A DNA stretch of 64,000 nt from Bacteroidales bacterium (GTDB taxonomy: Bacteria > Bacteroidota > Bacteroidia > Bacteroidales > P3), in assembly GCA_031263015.1 (NCBI GenBank), contig JAISGN010000012.1:124001-188000 (forward strand), read 5' to 3'. Under the pieces are notes generated by a model that was given only the letters and a program-made list of their open reading frames with translations, had not been told where the DNA came from and searched no databases. Positions within the stretch are counted from its first letter, which is position 1. Each line of letters begins with the position of its first letter. Of this stretch, positions 53,628 to 61,724 are shown piece by piece. A program made the position numbers and the translations under genes.

Positions 53628-55067
53628 ATGGATAAAGATGTTAAACAAGTTTGGCAGAGTTGCTTGGAGATTATTAAAGATAATCTTGCCCACGAACATT
53701 TGTTCAAAACCTGGTTTGAACCGATTAAACCACTTAGTTTGAACAGCAGTGTTATCACCATACAAGTTCCGAGCCACTTTTTTTACGAATACTTAGAAGA
53801 ACACTACTTAGATTTACTCATTAAAACTTTACGAAGAGAGATTGGGCAGAACGCACAACTACAATACACTATTTTAGTTGATACAAGCGTCAGTGACAAG
53901 CCTATTTCTACAATTATTCCTTCCTCTCCTAACAAACCTATTAAAAACAACAAACCTATTCATGCACCTTTACCTATGCCAAATGCAGCACAAAGCAATG
54001 CTCCAAATCCGTTTGCAATACCGGGTATTCAAAAAATCACCATACCTTCAAATCTAAATGAGAATTTTAGTTTTGACAACTTTGTAGAAGGAGAATGCAA
54101 CCGTTTGGTACGTTCAGCAGGTTTGGCTATTGCAAAAAATCCCGGTCGTACATCATTTAATCCGCTGTTTATTTATTCCTCTGTCGGATTGGGAAAGACA
54201 CATATTGCTAATGCTATCGGCTTGGAAACAAAGAAAAACTTTCCTAACAGTACCGTTCTTTACATATCTGCAGAGCAATTTATGCAACAATACACCGAAG
54301 CGACCATTAATAATGAAGTAAATCAGTTTTTGTATTTCTATCAAATGGTTGATGTGCTTATAATAGACGATATACAATTTTTTATTGGGAAAAGAGGGAC
54401 AGAAGAAATCTTTTTCAATATTTTTAACACTCTTCACGGGCAACGAAAGCAAATTATTGTTACATCAGACCGTTCTCCTGCCGACTTAAACCTTACCGAC
54501 AGAGTTGTGTCACGACTAAAATGGGGATTAAATGCTGAATTAACCGTTCCTGATGTCAAGACTCGTAAAGCCATAATAGAGGAAATGATACGTAGAGACG
54601 GCATTCAAATCAGCGAAGAGGTGATTGATTACATTGCAACAAGAATAAACACTAATTTAAGAGACCTTAACGGCGCCTTGGTTTCACTAATTGCTCACTC
54701 ATCTTTCAATCACAAGAATATAACAATAAGTTTGGCTAAACAGATAATAGATTCTCTGGTTAAAGCTCCTCAAACTATTATTACAATAGAACTTATCCAA
54801 CGCGTGGTTGCAAATTATTTCAAAATAGATACAAATCAGATTTTGACAAATAGCCGTAAGGGTGTAATAAGTCAGGCTCGCCAAATAATAATGTACTTTT
54901 CTCGTAAATTGACACGTAATTCCCTCGCAACCATCGGTGCTAAATGCGGCAACAAAGACCATTCTACGGTAATACATGCCTGTAAGATGGTAGAGAATCA
55001 TTGTTCTATTGACAAAAAATACCGCACTTATATTGATGAAATAGAGAAAGAACTAACCAATCGCTAA
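53628..55067 (+). CDS. dnaA: Chromosomal replication initiator DnaA
   Basis: 479 residues. Domain I (about 1-85) has W-Q-S-C-L-E-I-I and F-K-T-W-F; domain II is a Pro/Asn-rich linker (about 90-145). Domain III, the AAA+ ATPase, has N-P-L-F-I-Y-S-S-V-G-L-G-K-T-H, where S-S replaces the usual G-G before the P-loop core, and Walker B V-L-I-I-D-D-I-Q-F-F. Domain IV ends with the DnaA-box-binding signature C-G-N-K-D-H-S-T-V-I-H-A. Complete and of normal length. It stands alone with a promoter and terminator; neither dnaN nor rpmH is adjacent, which is usual in Bacteroidota. Confidence 0.97.
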   Translation: MDKDVKQVWQSCLEIIKDNLAHEHLFKTWFEPIKPLSLNSSVITIQVPSHFFYEYLEEHYLDLLIKTLRREIGQNAQLQYTILVDTSVSDKPISTIIPSSPNKPIKNNKPIHAPLPMPNAAQSNAPNPFAIPGIQKITIPSNLNENFSFDNFVEGECNRLVRSAGLAIAKNPGRTSFNPLFIYSSVGLGKTHIANAIGLETKKNFPNSTVLYISAEQFMQQYTEATINNEVNQFLYFYQMVDVLIIDDIQFFIGKRGTEEIFFNIFNTLHGQRKQIIVTSDRSPADLNLTDRVVSRLKWGLNAELTVPDVKTRKAIIEEMIRRDGIQISEEVIDYIATRINTNLRDLNGALVSLIAHSSFNHKNITISLAKQIIDSLVKAPQTIITIELIQRVVANYFKIDTNQILTNSRKGVISQARQIIMYFSRKLTRNSLATIGAKCGNKDHSTVIHACKMVENHCSIDKKYRTYIDEIEKELTNR

Positions 55068-55126
55068 TAAAAATATGATTATTGTTTTTCATAATTAGTT
55101 ATAATCTCATTTTAATACTTGTTTTC

Positions 55127-55156
55127 AGCCGTTTCATTTAATTGAAACGGCTTTTT
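55127..55156 (+). terminator. Rho-independent terminator after dnaA
   Basis: 10-bp stem (AGCCGTTTCA at 55127-55136, TGAAACGGCT at 55143-55152), 6-nt loop, T-run. It uses the same GCCGTTTC word as the intergenic repeats. Confidence 0.93.
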
Positions 55157-55223
55157 GTTATTTTATTCTTTGAGAATAACGGATTTTTATTTGATTTAAA
55201 AATGCGGTTATCTGAGAAAATAG

Positions 55224-55231
55224 TAATTTTG
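55224..55231 (+). promoter_or_regulatory. -7 element TAATTTTG
   Basis: TAATTTTG 28 nt before the ATG at 55260. Confidence 0.55.
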
Positions 55232-55259
55232 CTGCCTTATAAATACACAAAACCGCCTT

Positions 55260-55922
55260 ATGTCAATACAAAGTGAGATAAAAAGCATCACCAAACTTCT
55301 TCCTAACAACATCAAACTTGTTGCCGTTTCAAAAACAAAGCCGATAGAGGACATCAAAGAGGCGTATGATTGCGGGCAAAGGTTGTTTGGTGAGAACAAA
55401 GCGTTGGAAATGAGAGATAAGCACGCTGTTTTACCGGAAGATATCTCATGGCATTTCATCGGACACTTGCAAACAAACAAAGTTAAATACATTGTGCCGT
55501 TTGTAAGTATGATTCATAGTGTTGATAGCCTGAAGCTGCTTAATGAAATCAACAAAGAAGCACGATTAAAGGGCAGAATAATAGATTGTTTGCTGGAAAT
55601 ACGCATCGCAACCGAAGAAACAAAATTCGGAATGAACGAAGCAGAGGCGGCAATACTCCTTTCCTCACAACAATTCAGCCAAATGGAAAACATAAACATT
55701 AGAGGCGTGATGGGAATCGGCTCAATAACCGATGACAAAGAGCAAACGCGAGCAGAATTTGCTCATTTGAGACAAATATTCCTTAAATTCAAAGAAAGAT
55801 ATTTTGCTAACAACGCTCTTTTTAGCGAAATATCAATGGGTATGTCTTCCGACTATCAAATCGGAATAGAGGAAGGAGCAACTATTATCAGAATCGGCAG
55901 CACCATATTCGGAAGCCGCTAA
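55260..55922 (+). CDS. YggS-family PLP homeostasis protein
   Basis: 220-residue PLP-binding protein of the YggS/PLPBP family, which buffers PLP and affects amino-acid balance but has no known catalysis. PLP lysine in A-V-S-K-T-K-P; then F-G-E-N, W-H-F-I-G-H-L-Q-T-N-K, and the phosphate-binding C-terminus S-M-G-M-S-S-D-Y-Q-I-G-I-E-E-G-A-T-I-I-R-I-G-S-T-I-F-G. Complete and of normal length. It is convergent with the R-M gene, with 19 bp between stops. Confidence 0.95.
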   Translation: MSIQSEIKSITKLLPNNIKLVAVSKTKPIEDIKEAYDCGQRLFGENKALEMRDKHAVLPEDISWHFIGHLQTNKVKYIVPFVSMIHSVDSLKLLNEINKEARLKGRIIDCLLEIRIATEETKFGMNEAEAAILLSSQQFSQMENINIRGVMGIGSITDDKEQTRAEFAHLRQIFLKFKERYFANNALFSEISMGMSSDYQIGIEEGATIIRIGSTIFGSR

Positions 55923-55941
55923 AATAAAGCAGCGTCCAGCC

Positions 55942-58900
55942 CTACTCCATCGGCTTAATCATCGTTTCAATAAAGGTTATCTCATCTTTTGTCAGTTTAT
56001 ATTTTTTGTAAAGTTTCTCATCCGTCCATTGCTCTTTGAAATCCTGCATCGGAACTAATGAATAAGTGTTTTGTGATGTATTTTGAGTTGTTTTTAATAT
56101 GCCTACACAAAATCTAAAGAACCTTGTCTTGATATAAGATAATAAGTTTTCAGCCTCTTGTTTTGTTTCAAAACCGCCTATCTGCAAAAAAGTTTCTGTG
56201 CATAAGTGAATGGGCGAGCCCAGAATGGGCGTAGGAATTGTTTCTCCCGTACTGCCGCAACCATAAGCCTTAGGTACAAAAATCTTCCATTGATTTATTT
56301 TATCCTTATTAACACGTATGGGATAGTTTTTGCTGATATATCTCTCTACTCTTTTGTTTTGTAATAATCCTATGAGAGTATATCCGTTTTTTATGGACTT
56401 ATCGGAAAACGGAGGCAAGTCATATTTTGACGGGTCTGAAATAACATCAGAAGAAAAGCCATAAAGTTTTCGCTCTGACGTGATTTCCGAGATTTTTTTC
56501 TCATTCTTCTTTGATATCTTTTGCAATACGCTCAACTGAACGTCAAAACGAATATATGTATCAGAGAAATCATTTTTCAAAAGACGCTTTGACTTCAATA
56601 CTTCATTATCTACGTGAGTTTCTATCTCACAAACATCATCATAATCCTTATCCCACAGAAAATAACAGATACCTCCTTTGACGTCATTGTCGGGAAAAAT
56701 TTCTTTACCATTAACATAGTCCGCCATAAACTTAATCCGTCTGTCTGTTATCATATCTTGCCTAAACGAATCCAAGCCCTTGCCCCCTATCTGCCAACGA
56801 GAAGGAATTATTAAGCAGATATATTTAGGTGTTAGTTGTTTTGCCTGCTCTATAAACTTATTATATATCGGTATTGCACTGGCTCCTGCCCCTCCGTCAG
56901 CCTGTTGATACGGCGGATTGCCTATTATTACGTCAAATTTCATATTTCGTAGTTGTCCTCTTTGGTTTTTATTAACTATATCTGCCTCGTATATCCTGCT
57001 TTCAATGATTTGTTTTAATCTTTCATTACCTCCCGATATTGATTCCAGCGTTATTCGGCGCAGAATGTCGTTTGGTACCGCTCCTACAATCTGTTTGGAA
57101 AATATATGTTGCAATCGCTGTTGTTCATCAGGGATTTTGTTTGCCAAACCTTTGAACAGACGCTTTACAATCTCAATAAGATAAAGCCCGGACTTCATAT
57201 AAAGGTCGGCAAACACTAATTGGTCGTTCTCAAACAGGTTAGGAATATGTTGTTCCAAAGCATCAATCATCTGTCTCACTACCTTCTTCGGCGTAAATAT
57301 CTGATTAGTCTGCTGAGGTGGGATATAATCAAAGATATTCTCTGTTTGAGACGAATTAAAATAGCCAGACAATTTATTTTTTAGAGACAAAAACTCTTTG
57401 ATTGCCTGATTAAAGACTATCTCATTAAACAATCGTCCTTCAAAATGCTTCTTTTGCCCCTCCTCTTCATAGTCTCCGCCATCTCTTAGGAGCTTAAATT
57501 CTTCTATTGTCAAGGTTGTCAATTCCAAAAAGATGTTATCGGGAATGTTTTTCTCAAAATTATCAAGCGTTGTCTCTTTATTGCCGTATGCCATCAAGAA
57601 ACTCGGGATTGTACGTGAGAATCCGCGCAATTTATCCCTCACATCATCTTCTGTTTGTTTCTTTTTGCTCCCTTCCTTCTTTTCTTCAATTTTCTCTATC
57701 ACCGCCTTCAATTCCTCAAACGCTGTTTCATTCACAGCATCGTTGATTTCATTCAGATATTCCTTTGTTTTATTTTTCTGTTCCGCTGTTTCATATTTCT
57801 GCTCTATCTCTTCTATCCCGTCTTTAATCTTATTGGCGATTTTGTGTATGATGTTATCGGTTTCTTTCTGCGTTACATTCAGAGTATCCTTGATTGCGGG
57901 AGCACATTCGTTGATAAATTGCTCTGCTTCCTGCATCGCATTATTACCATTCGTTGTTTCAAAAATTTTTTCTCCGAGAATCCCATTAGTAGTGTTGATA
58001 ACAATTTGTTCATTTGCTGTCGGATTTCCCTCTTCGTCCTTTTCGTAATCGTTAATTCTGATTTCAGCACCATATTTTAGTCTTTTCTGCTTCTCAGACG
58101 GCAATTTATTCAATATTTCCTTGACAAAATTCGGTGCGGAGAATATTCTGCTGACATTAACAAAGAGAAAATTATTCATAAAACCTGATTTCACCACTGC
58201 CATTGCCTTAATCTGCTGCGGCAAAGCCAAGACTTCTTTCGCATTAAGCTCAATCATTTTTCCGTTTTCGTCCTCTGCAATAACGGGAAAGAAGTTTAAG
58301 AGTTGCCTTATTTGCTCTTCCCGTTCCGAAGTGTGCTTTGTCAAGTTTGTTGCAAAGGTTTCATATAATTTTAACGTCCTTTCGGGAGCGAAATCAAAGA
58401 TATAAGCACGCTCTTTTCTGATAATATTATCACCTTGTCGGTATTCGTAAGGATTTTGTGAGCGAAAAGCCGCCTGAAAGTAAAGAGCGGGACTTTTGAT
58501 GTTGCTTAGCATCATCACAGCCGTCCATTCCGGTATGGTTATTCCTGTTGTAAGTTGCCCGCAAGAAAGAGTTATGGTTTTATTATTTGATTTGATGGCA
58601 GTCTTTACTTTATTAAAACTGGTCAAATTGCTTTTTATGTTTGCCGATTCTTCTTCAAAACTCTGTCCATCGCCTGCTGCTAAAACTATTTCATAGTCTT
58701 TGAACAATGGATGTTTGTTTAATAGCGCTTGTAAGGCTTTGCACGCCTGCACTCCCGGCAATAACCAAAACGTATGCCTTAATTCTGCCCTTTGTTCTTC
58801 ATTAAACGGAAATTTACCACGTGTTAAATTATCTAAAAACTTAATAACCTCGTCTTTATGCACAAATCCTCTGTCTTTTACCTCAAAAAAGTCATTCAAG

Positions 58901-60039
58901 TCAAAGGCATATTCGTGGTTTTCGCCGTTTATATCTATTCCCTTGCTCAAATCTTCGGTTATCATCTCACTTAATTTGTATGTGAATAGATTTAACTGCG
59001 GCAGATTCTCATAAGGATTATTTATTCCAAAGGAATAATCCCAATCTTGCTTTGCTTGCTGCTCATCTTCATAGGTCCAGTTAAATATTTGTGTCGTTTG
59101 GAATTTCTCATTTGCCAATGCCTTGAAAGGAGTGCCTGAAAGATGCAAGGTATAACAGCGATTGATGTTATCAAAAGCCTTATCGGTTTTAGCGGTATCA
59201 ACTCCTTCGTGTGCTTCGTCAATGATTAGCAAGTCCCATTTCAAGTCTTTTATCCATCGGAGTTTATCATAATCTCCGCCGAAGTGCTTACTGCCTTTTA
59301 AATCTTGCAAAGAAAGAAATGTTATTTGAGAATGGCGGGCGAATTTCAAGAATGATTCTCTTGTTAAGGCTTTTCCTTTAAGCGAATCGTTATCAGAAAT
59401 AAATTTATAATCGGTTTGATGTTCTATAAACTTATAATAATCATCGTACCAACTGTTTGCAATCGCCGGTCTATTGGTTACAATCAATACTTTTTGCAAA
59501 CACATTTCTCTTATAAGATGATATGCCGTAAGAGTCTTACCAAAACGCGGCTTTGCATTCCAAAGAAACTCGCTTTGCTGATTTTGTACAAAGTATTCTT
59601 TGGTTACTTTAACGGCTTCTTCCTGTTCCTTACGCAAAACATAGTCTGTTTGCTCCTGAGTATTATATCCGTTTGCTATAAATTGGTCTGTAAGTTCTGC
59701 TGCCCTGTTCGGCGTTCCGTTAAAGAAGAACCATTCTCTTGCCTGCTGATTAAAATTTCCTCTTTCAATGCCTTGTTGCAATAAAAACCTGTGTAAATCA
59801 TAGTCTCTAAAAGATTTATTATTATCTTTCCTTATCGCCAAGCGTTCAAACAAAAGTTCATACGTCAAGCCTATTGTTCCTGTCTGCTGACGTATTCTTT
59901 GATTAACGTCAGTCTTCGCTTCTCCGATTTTTATGTAACCATTATGATCCGTAACCTGCGGAAGAGTGTAGGCATATATCCTTCTCTGAATTTCATCATA
60001 AGGTTGAATCTGTGTTTTGTTTATCATAATTTTATTCAT
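55942..60039 (-). CDS. Single-chain restriction-modification protein: GIY-YIG nuclease, helicase, methylase and target recognition
   Basis: 1365 residues. Residues 20-105 are a T5orf172/GIY-YIG-like nuclease (Y22-A-Y, Y35-I-K-I-G39, Arg48/50, D-L-H83, E102-W-F). Residues 135-600 are an SF2 helicase: Q-motif region R-K-E-Q-E-E, Walker A P-R-F-G167-K-T169, D274-E-A-H277, L-S-G-T-P-F, T-T-G-I-T-I-P-E-W, Q-A-A-F-R-S-Q. A coiled linker follows (about 700-830). The gamma-type methylase has F-T-P near 925, N1041-P-P-Y1044, and, where motif I (D-P-A-C-G-S-G) belongs, D945-L-Y-M-K-S-G-L-Y. The C-terminus (about 1100-1365) resembles an Eco57I-type recognition domain. Order matches LlaBIII-like type ISP enzymes except for the nuclease. 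It overlaps the small methyltransferase gene by 8 bp. Confidence 0.85.
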   Translation of the reverse strand: MNKIMINKTQIQPYDEIQRRIYAYTLPQVTDHNGYIKIGEAKTDVNQRIRQQTGTIGLTYELLFERLAIRKDNNKSFRDYDLHRFLLQQGIERGNFNQQAREWFFFNGTPNRAAELTDQFIANGYNTQEQTDYVLRKEQEEAVKVTKEYFVQNQQSEFLWNAKPRFGKTLTAYHLIREMCLQKVLIVTNRPAIANSWYDDYYKFIEHQTDYKFISDNDSLKGKALTRESFLKFARHSQITFLSLQDLKGSKHFGGDYDKLRWIKDLKWDLLIIDEAHEGVDTAKTDKAFDNINRCYTLHLSGTPFKALANEKFQTTQIFNWTYEDEQQAKQDWDYSFGINNPYENLPQLNLFTYKLSEMITEDLSKGIDINGENHEYAFDLNDFFEVKDRGFVHKDEVIKFLDNLTRGKFPFNEEQRAELRHTFWLLPGVQACKALQALLNKHPLFKDYEIVLAAGDGQSFEEESANIKSNLTSFNKVKTAIKSNNKTITLSCGQLTTGITIPEWTAVMMLSNIKSPALYFQAAFRSQNPYEYRQGDNIIRKERAYIFDFAPERTLKLYETFATNLTKHTSEREEQIRQLLNFFPVIAEDENGKMIELNAKEVLALPQQIKAMAVVKSGFMNNFLFVNVSRIFSAPNFVKEILNKLPSEKQKRLKYGAEIRINDYEKDEEGNPTANEQIVINTTNGILGEKIFETTNGNNAMQEAEQFINECAPAIKDTLNVTQKETDNIIHKIANKIKDGIEEIEQKYETAEQKNKTKEYLNEINDAVNETAFEELKAVIEKIEEKKEGSKKKQTEDDVRDKLRGFSRTIPSFLMAYGNKETTLDNFEKNIPDNIFLELTTLTIEEFKLLRDGGDYEEEGQKKHFEGRLFNEIVFNQAIKEFLSLKNKLSGYFNSSQTENIFDYIPPQQTNQIFTPKKVVRQMIDALEQHIPNLFENDQLVFADLYMKSGLYLIEIVKRLFKGLANKIPDEQQRLQHIFSKQIVGAVPNDILRRITLESISGGNERLKQIIESRIYEADIVNKNQRGQLRNMKFDVIIGNPPYQQADGGAGASAIPIYNKFIEQAKQLTPKYICLIIPSRWQIGGKGLDSFRQDMITDRRIKFMADYVNGKEIFPDNDVKGGICYFLWDKDYDDVCEIETHVDNEVLKSKRLLKNDFSDTYIRFDVQLSVLQKISKKNEKKISEITSERKLYGFSSDVISDPSKYDLPPFSDKSIKNGYTLIGLLQNKRVERYISKNYPIRVNKDKINQWKIFVPKAYGCGSTGETIPTPILGSPIHLCTETFLQIGGFETKQEAENLLSYIKTRFFRFCVGILKTTQNTSQNTYSLVPMQDFKEQWTDEKLYKKYKLTKDEITFIETMIKPME

Positions 60040-60700
60040 TAAACAATTCCGGTTCTCTTACAAGAGGTCTTTGTATTTTTATCTCATCTTCTTCTTTTAT
60101 TATAGCGTTTATTCGGCGTTTATCTCTGCGTTTGCGGCGTGAGATTGCAGCATCCAGATTCAAAAACAATGTATCGGCATCTATTTCCTCTGTTTCCAAA
60201 TCGGCAAGGTTGTGAAGGCAAATGGAAAATGTCCTTTTGTGGTAATCAGGCGTGTATTCTATAAAATAAATCTTGTCTTTGCCGTTAATAAAATCCCCTT
60301 TGATAATGTTGTGCTCTAATATTTTGGAAACATTGTTTAGAAATGGTTCATCGGAAACATCTTTTGCTTCTTTGCGAACAACATCCGTCATTCTATTCCT
60401 TGCTTCCGTAACATTATCTTGCTGAATATCTACGCCGTAAATAGCGGAAAGAGCAACCAGAATCTTAAAACGCCTGTCTTTTATATCATCTCGTTTGCGT
60501 ATTGTTTGAAGGCGGCGGTGCAAAATCTCAACTAAAAAATTTCCATTGCCGCAAGCAGGCTCTAAAATGCGGCTTTCAATGCTTTTAGCCTTGCTTTTAA
60601 CCAAATCAAGCATTGCATCAACCTCTCTTTGGGCGGTAAAAACTTCGCCGTAATTGATTACACGATGTTTGGATTTGATTTGCTTGGGCTCTTGCTCCAT
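60032..60700 (-). CDS. Small methyltransferase-like partner of the R-M protein
   Basis: 222 residues from ATG 60700 (a TTG at 60727 would add nine). It has the N6-adenine methylase opening Y-G-E-V-F-T-A-Q-R-E-V and a canonical SAM motif I E47-P-A-C-G-N-G-N-F-L56, then V-D-I-Q-Q-D-N (motif II) and I-I-K-G-D-F-I (motif III). At the place of the catalytic N/D-P-P-Y it reads F-I-E-Y-T-P-D-Y-H, so methyl transfer on its own is doubtful. The tail is basic (S-R-R-K-R-R-D-K-R-R), perhaps for DNA binding. The 8-bp overlap with the large gene implies coupled synthesis. Together the two proteins hold one full set of methylase motifs. Confidence 0.82.
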   Translation of the reverse strand: MEQEPKQIKSKHRVINYGEVFTAQREVDAMLDLVKSKAKSIESRILEPACGNGNFLVEILHRRLQTIRKRDDIKDRRFKILVALSAIYGVDIQQDNVTEARNRMTDVVRKEAKDVSDEPFLNNVSKILEHNIIKGDFINGKDKIYFIEYTPDYHKRTFSICLHNLADLETEEIDADTLFLNLDAAISRRKRRDKRRINAIIKEEDEIKIQRPLVREPELFNE

Positions 60701-60728
60701 TTCATTGTTATATTTCGCAGGACACAAT

Positions 60729-60767
60729 AAAAAAACGCAGACTTAAGAATCTGTGTTTGAGGTCTGC
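60729..60767 (-). terminator. Rho-independent terminator at the end of the structured leader
   Basis: Minus strand: GCAGAC (60767-60762) pairs with GTCTGC (60742-60737), then G and seven T (60735-60729). A smaller CAGA/TCTG hairpin (60753-60738) is an alternative stem. It lies 29 nt before the first R-M start codon. Confidence 0.8.
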
Positions 60768-60950
60768 AATTACCCATATAACAAATATAATAAGCCCACG
60801 CAGAGCGTGAGAGCCTATCACTTATTCCTGTTATATTGGTTTGAGAATTGCAGTTTCAAACACAAGAATTCAGCAAAACGCTTTCTTAATATGCCTTATA
60901 ATTATCTATTTTCAGGCACTTAAACTATTAAAATTTCTGTCCGAAGACAG
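60729..60950 (-). ncRNA. Structured RNA leader or small RNA upstream of the R-M operon
   Basis: From a TATTTTTG promoter (60962-60955) the minus-strand RNA would begin with a C(UUCG)G hairpin (60950-60937), then a TGCCT/AGGCA hairpin (60918-60892). A long rod follows: 9 bp (60864-60856/60760-60752), 8 bp (60853-60846/60771-60764), 8 bp (60836-60829/60783-60776), 6 bp (60826-60821/60794-60789) and a tip CACGC-tct-GCGTG (60809-60797). It ends in the terminator. The rod shape resembles 6S RNA, but no family is confirmed. The second rod stem and the terminator share bases 60764-60767. Confidence 0.65.
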
Positions 60951-60954
60951 ATTG

Positions 60955-60962
60955 CAAAAATA
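60955..60962 (-). promoter_or_regulatory. -7 element TATTTTTG for the structured leader
   Basis: Minus-strand TATTTTTG 4 nt before the first hairpin. A second TATATTTG (60789-60782) inside the rod could serve as an internal promoter. Confidence 0.55.
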
Positions 60963-61216
60963 CAAAATATTCTTTCATCGTCAAAATACTTCATTCTACC
61001 CGTATGAAACGCTGTTTTGTACGCACAAAAGGCTGTTTCATTTTTCCCAAACAGCCTTTGAAAAAAATAGAACAGCCTTTCATTTTGGCTATATCCGATT
61101 AAGATTTTATAAGGTAAATAAAGAGATTTTTAAAGAGGGATTCAAAGAAAATCAAAAGAGTTTGTGAATATGTTTTCCTTGATTTCAGAGGCACGAAAGC
61201 ACAACAGAACAGCACT
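60963..61216. other. Gene-free stretch with repeat words
   Basis: No gene; the open frame at 60841-61167 starts with TTG inside the structured RNA and is not believable. It contains the 32-nt hairpin repeat copy 3 and further GCTGTTTT/ACAGCCTTT words. Confidence 0.6.
61028..61059. repeat. 32-nt hairpin repeat, copy 3
   Basis: AAAGGCTGTTT (61028-61038), 10-nt loop, AAACAGCCTTT (61049-61059); perfect 11-bp arms. On the minus strand a T-run follows, so it may end the lptE transcript. Confidence 0.85.
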
Positions 61217-61714
61217 TTACCAATTAACCAATGCTTTATTGAATATATCATCAACCAATTCTTCGTTTATCTGGTTGATAAGGCTCTCTTCAACGGACGA
61301 AAGTGATAATTGGCTGTCATAATCCTTGTATCTGGAAAATGCTTGTTGGAAATTCTGCTTGGGATTCTTCTTATTGATAAATTCAACCCTGATAGTAATT
61401 GTCAGGCGGTTTTGAGCGGCTTTATCATTACTTGATATTGCTGTCGGCGTTATTGAATAGCCGGTAATAGTGCCTTTGAATGTTAAGTCGCCATCATAAT
61501 CCACTGCGGTTAAATTAGTTGAGGACTTGATTTTGTTTGTTAATGCATAAGTCAAATCGCTTGCCAATATCGGCTGAACAATAGATGCACGATTAACAAA
61601 AGTTTCTACCGCAAAGGTTTGAGTATCGGCAGAAACAGACGCGCCTGTGAAAGAGTATCCTCCTGCACAGGCGGTCATAAATATAGGTATTAATAACAGA
61701 AATAGTTTTTTCAA
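61217..61714 (-). CDS. lptE: LptE-like LPS-assembly lipoprotein
   Basis: 165 residues. The lipobox M-T-A-C-A gives an outer-membrane lipoprotein; the mature protein starts G-G-Y-S-F-T-G-A-S-V, the family hallmark. It continues with V-E-T-F-V-N-R-A-S-I-V-Q-P, L-T-N-K-I-K-S-S-T-N-L and F-K-G-T-I-T-G-Y-S-I-T-P. LptE plugs the LptD barrel that inserts LPS into the outer membrane. It follows the T9SS protein gene by 10 nt and is probably cotranscribed with it. Confidence 0.88.
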   Translation of the reverse strand: MKKLFLLLIPIFMTACAGGYSFTGASVSADTQTFAVETFVNRASIVQPILASDLTYALTNKIKSSTNLTAVDYDGDLTFKGTITGYSITPTAISSNDKAAQNRLTITIRVEFINKKNPKQNFQQAFSRYKDYDSQLSLSSVEESLINQINEELVDDIFNKALVNW

Positions 61715-61724
61715 TCTATTGAAT

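Noticed and set aside
60841..61167. 108-codon plus-strand open frame.
   Set aside because: TTG start inside the structured RNA; composition reflects the intergenic hairpin words.
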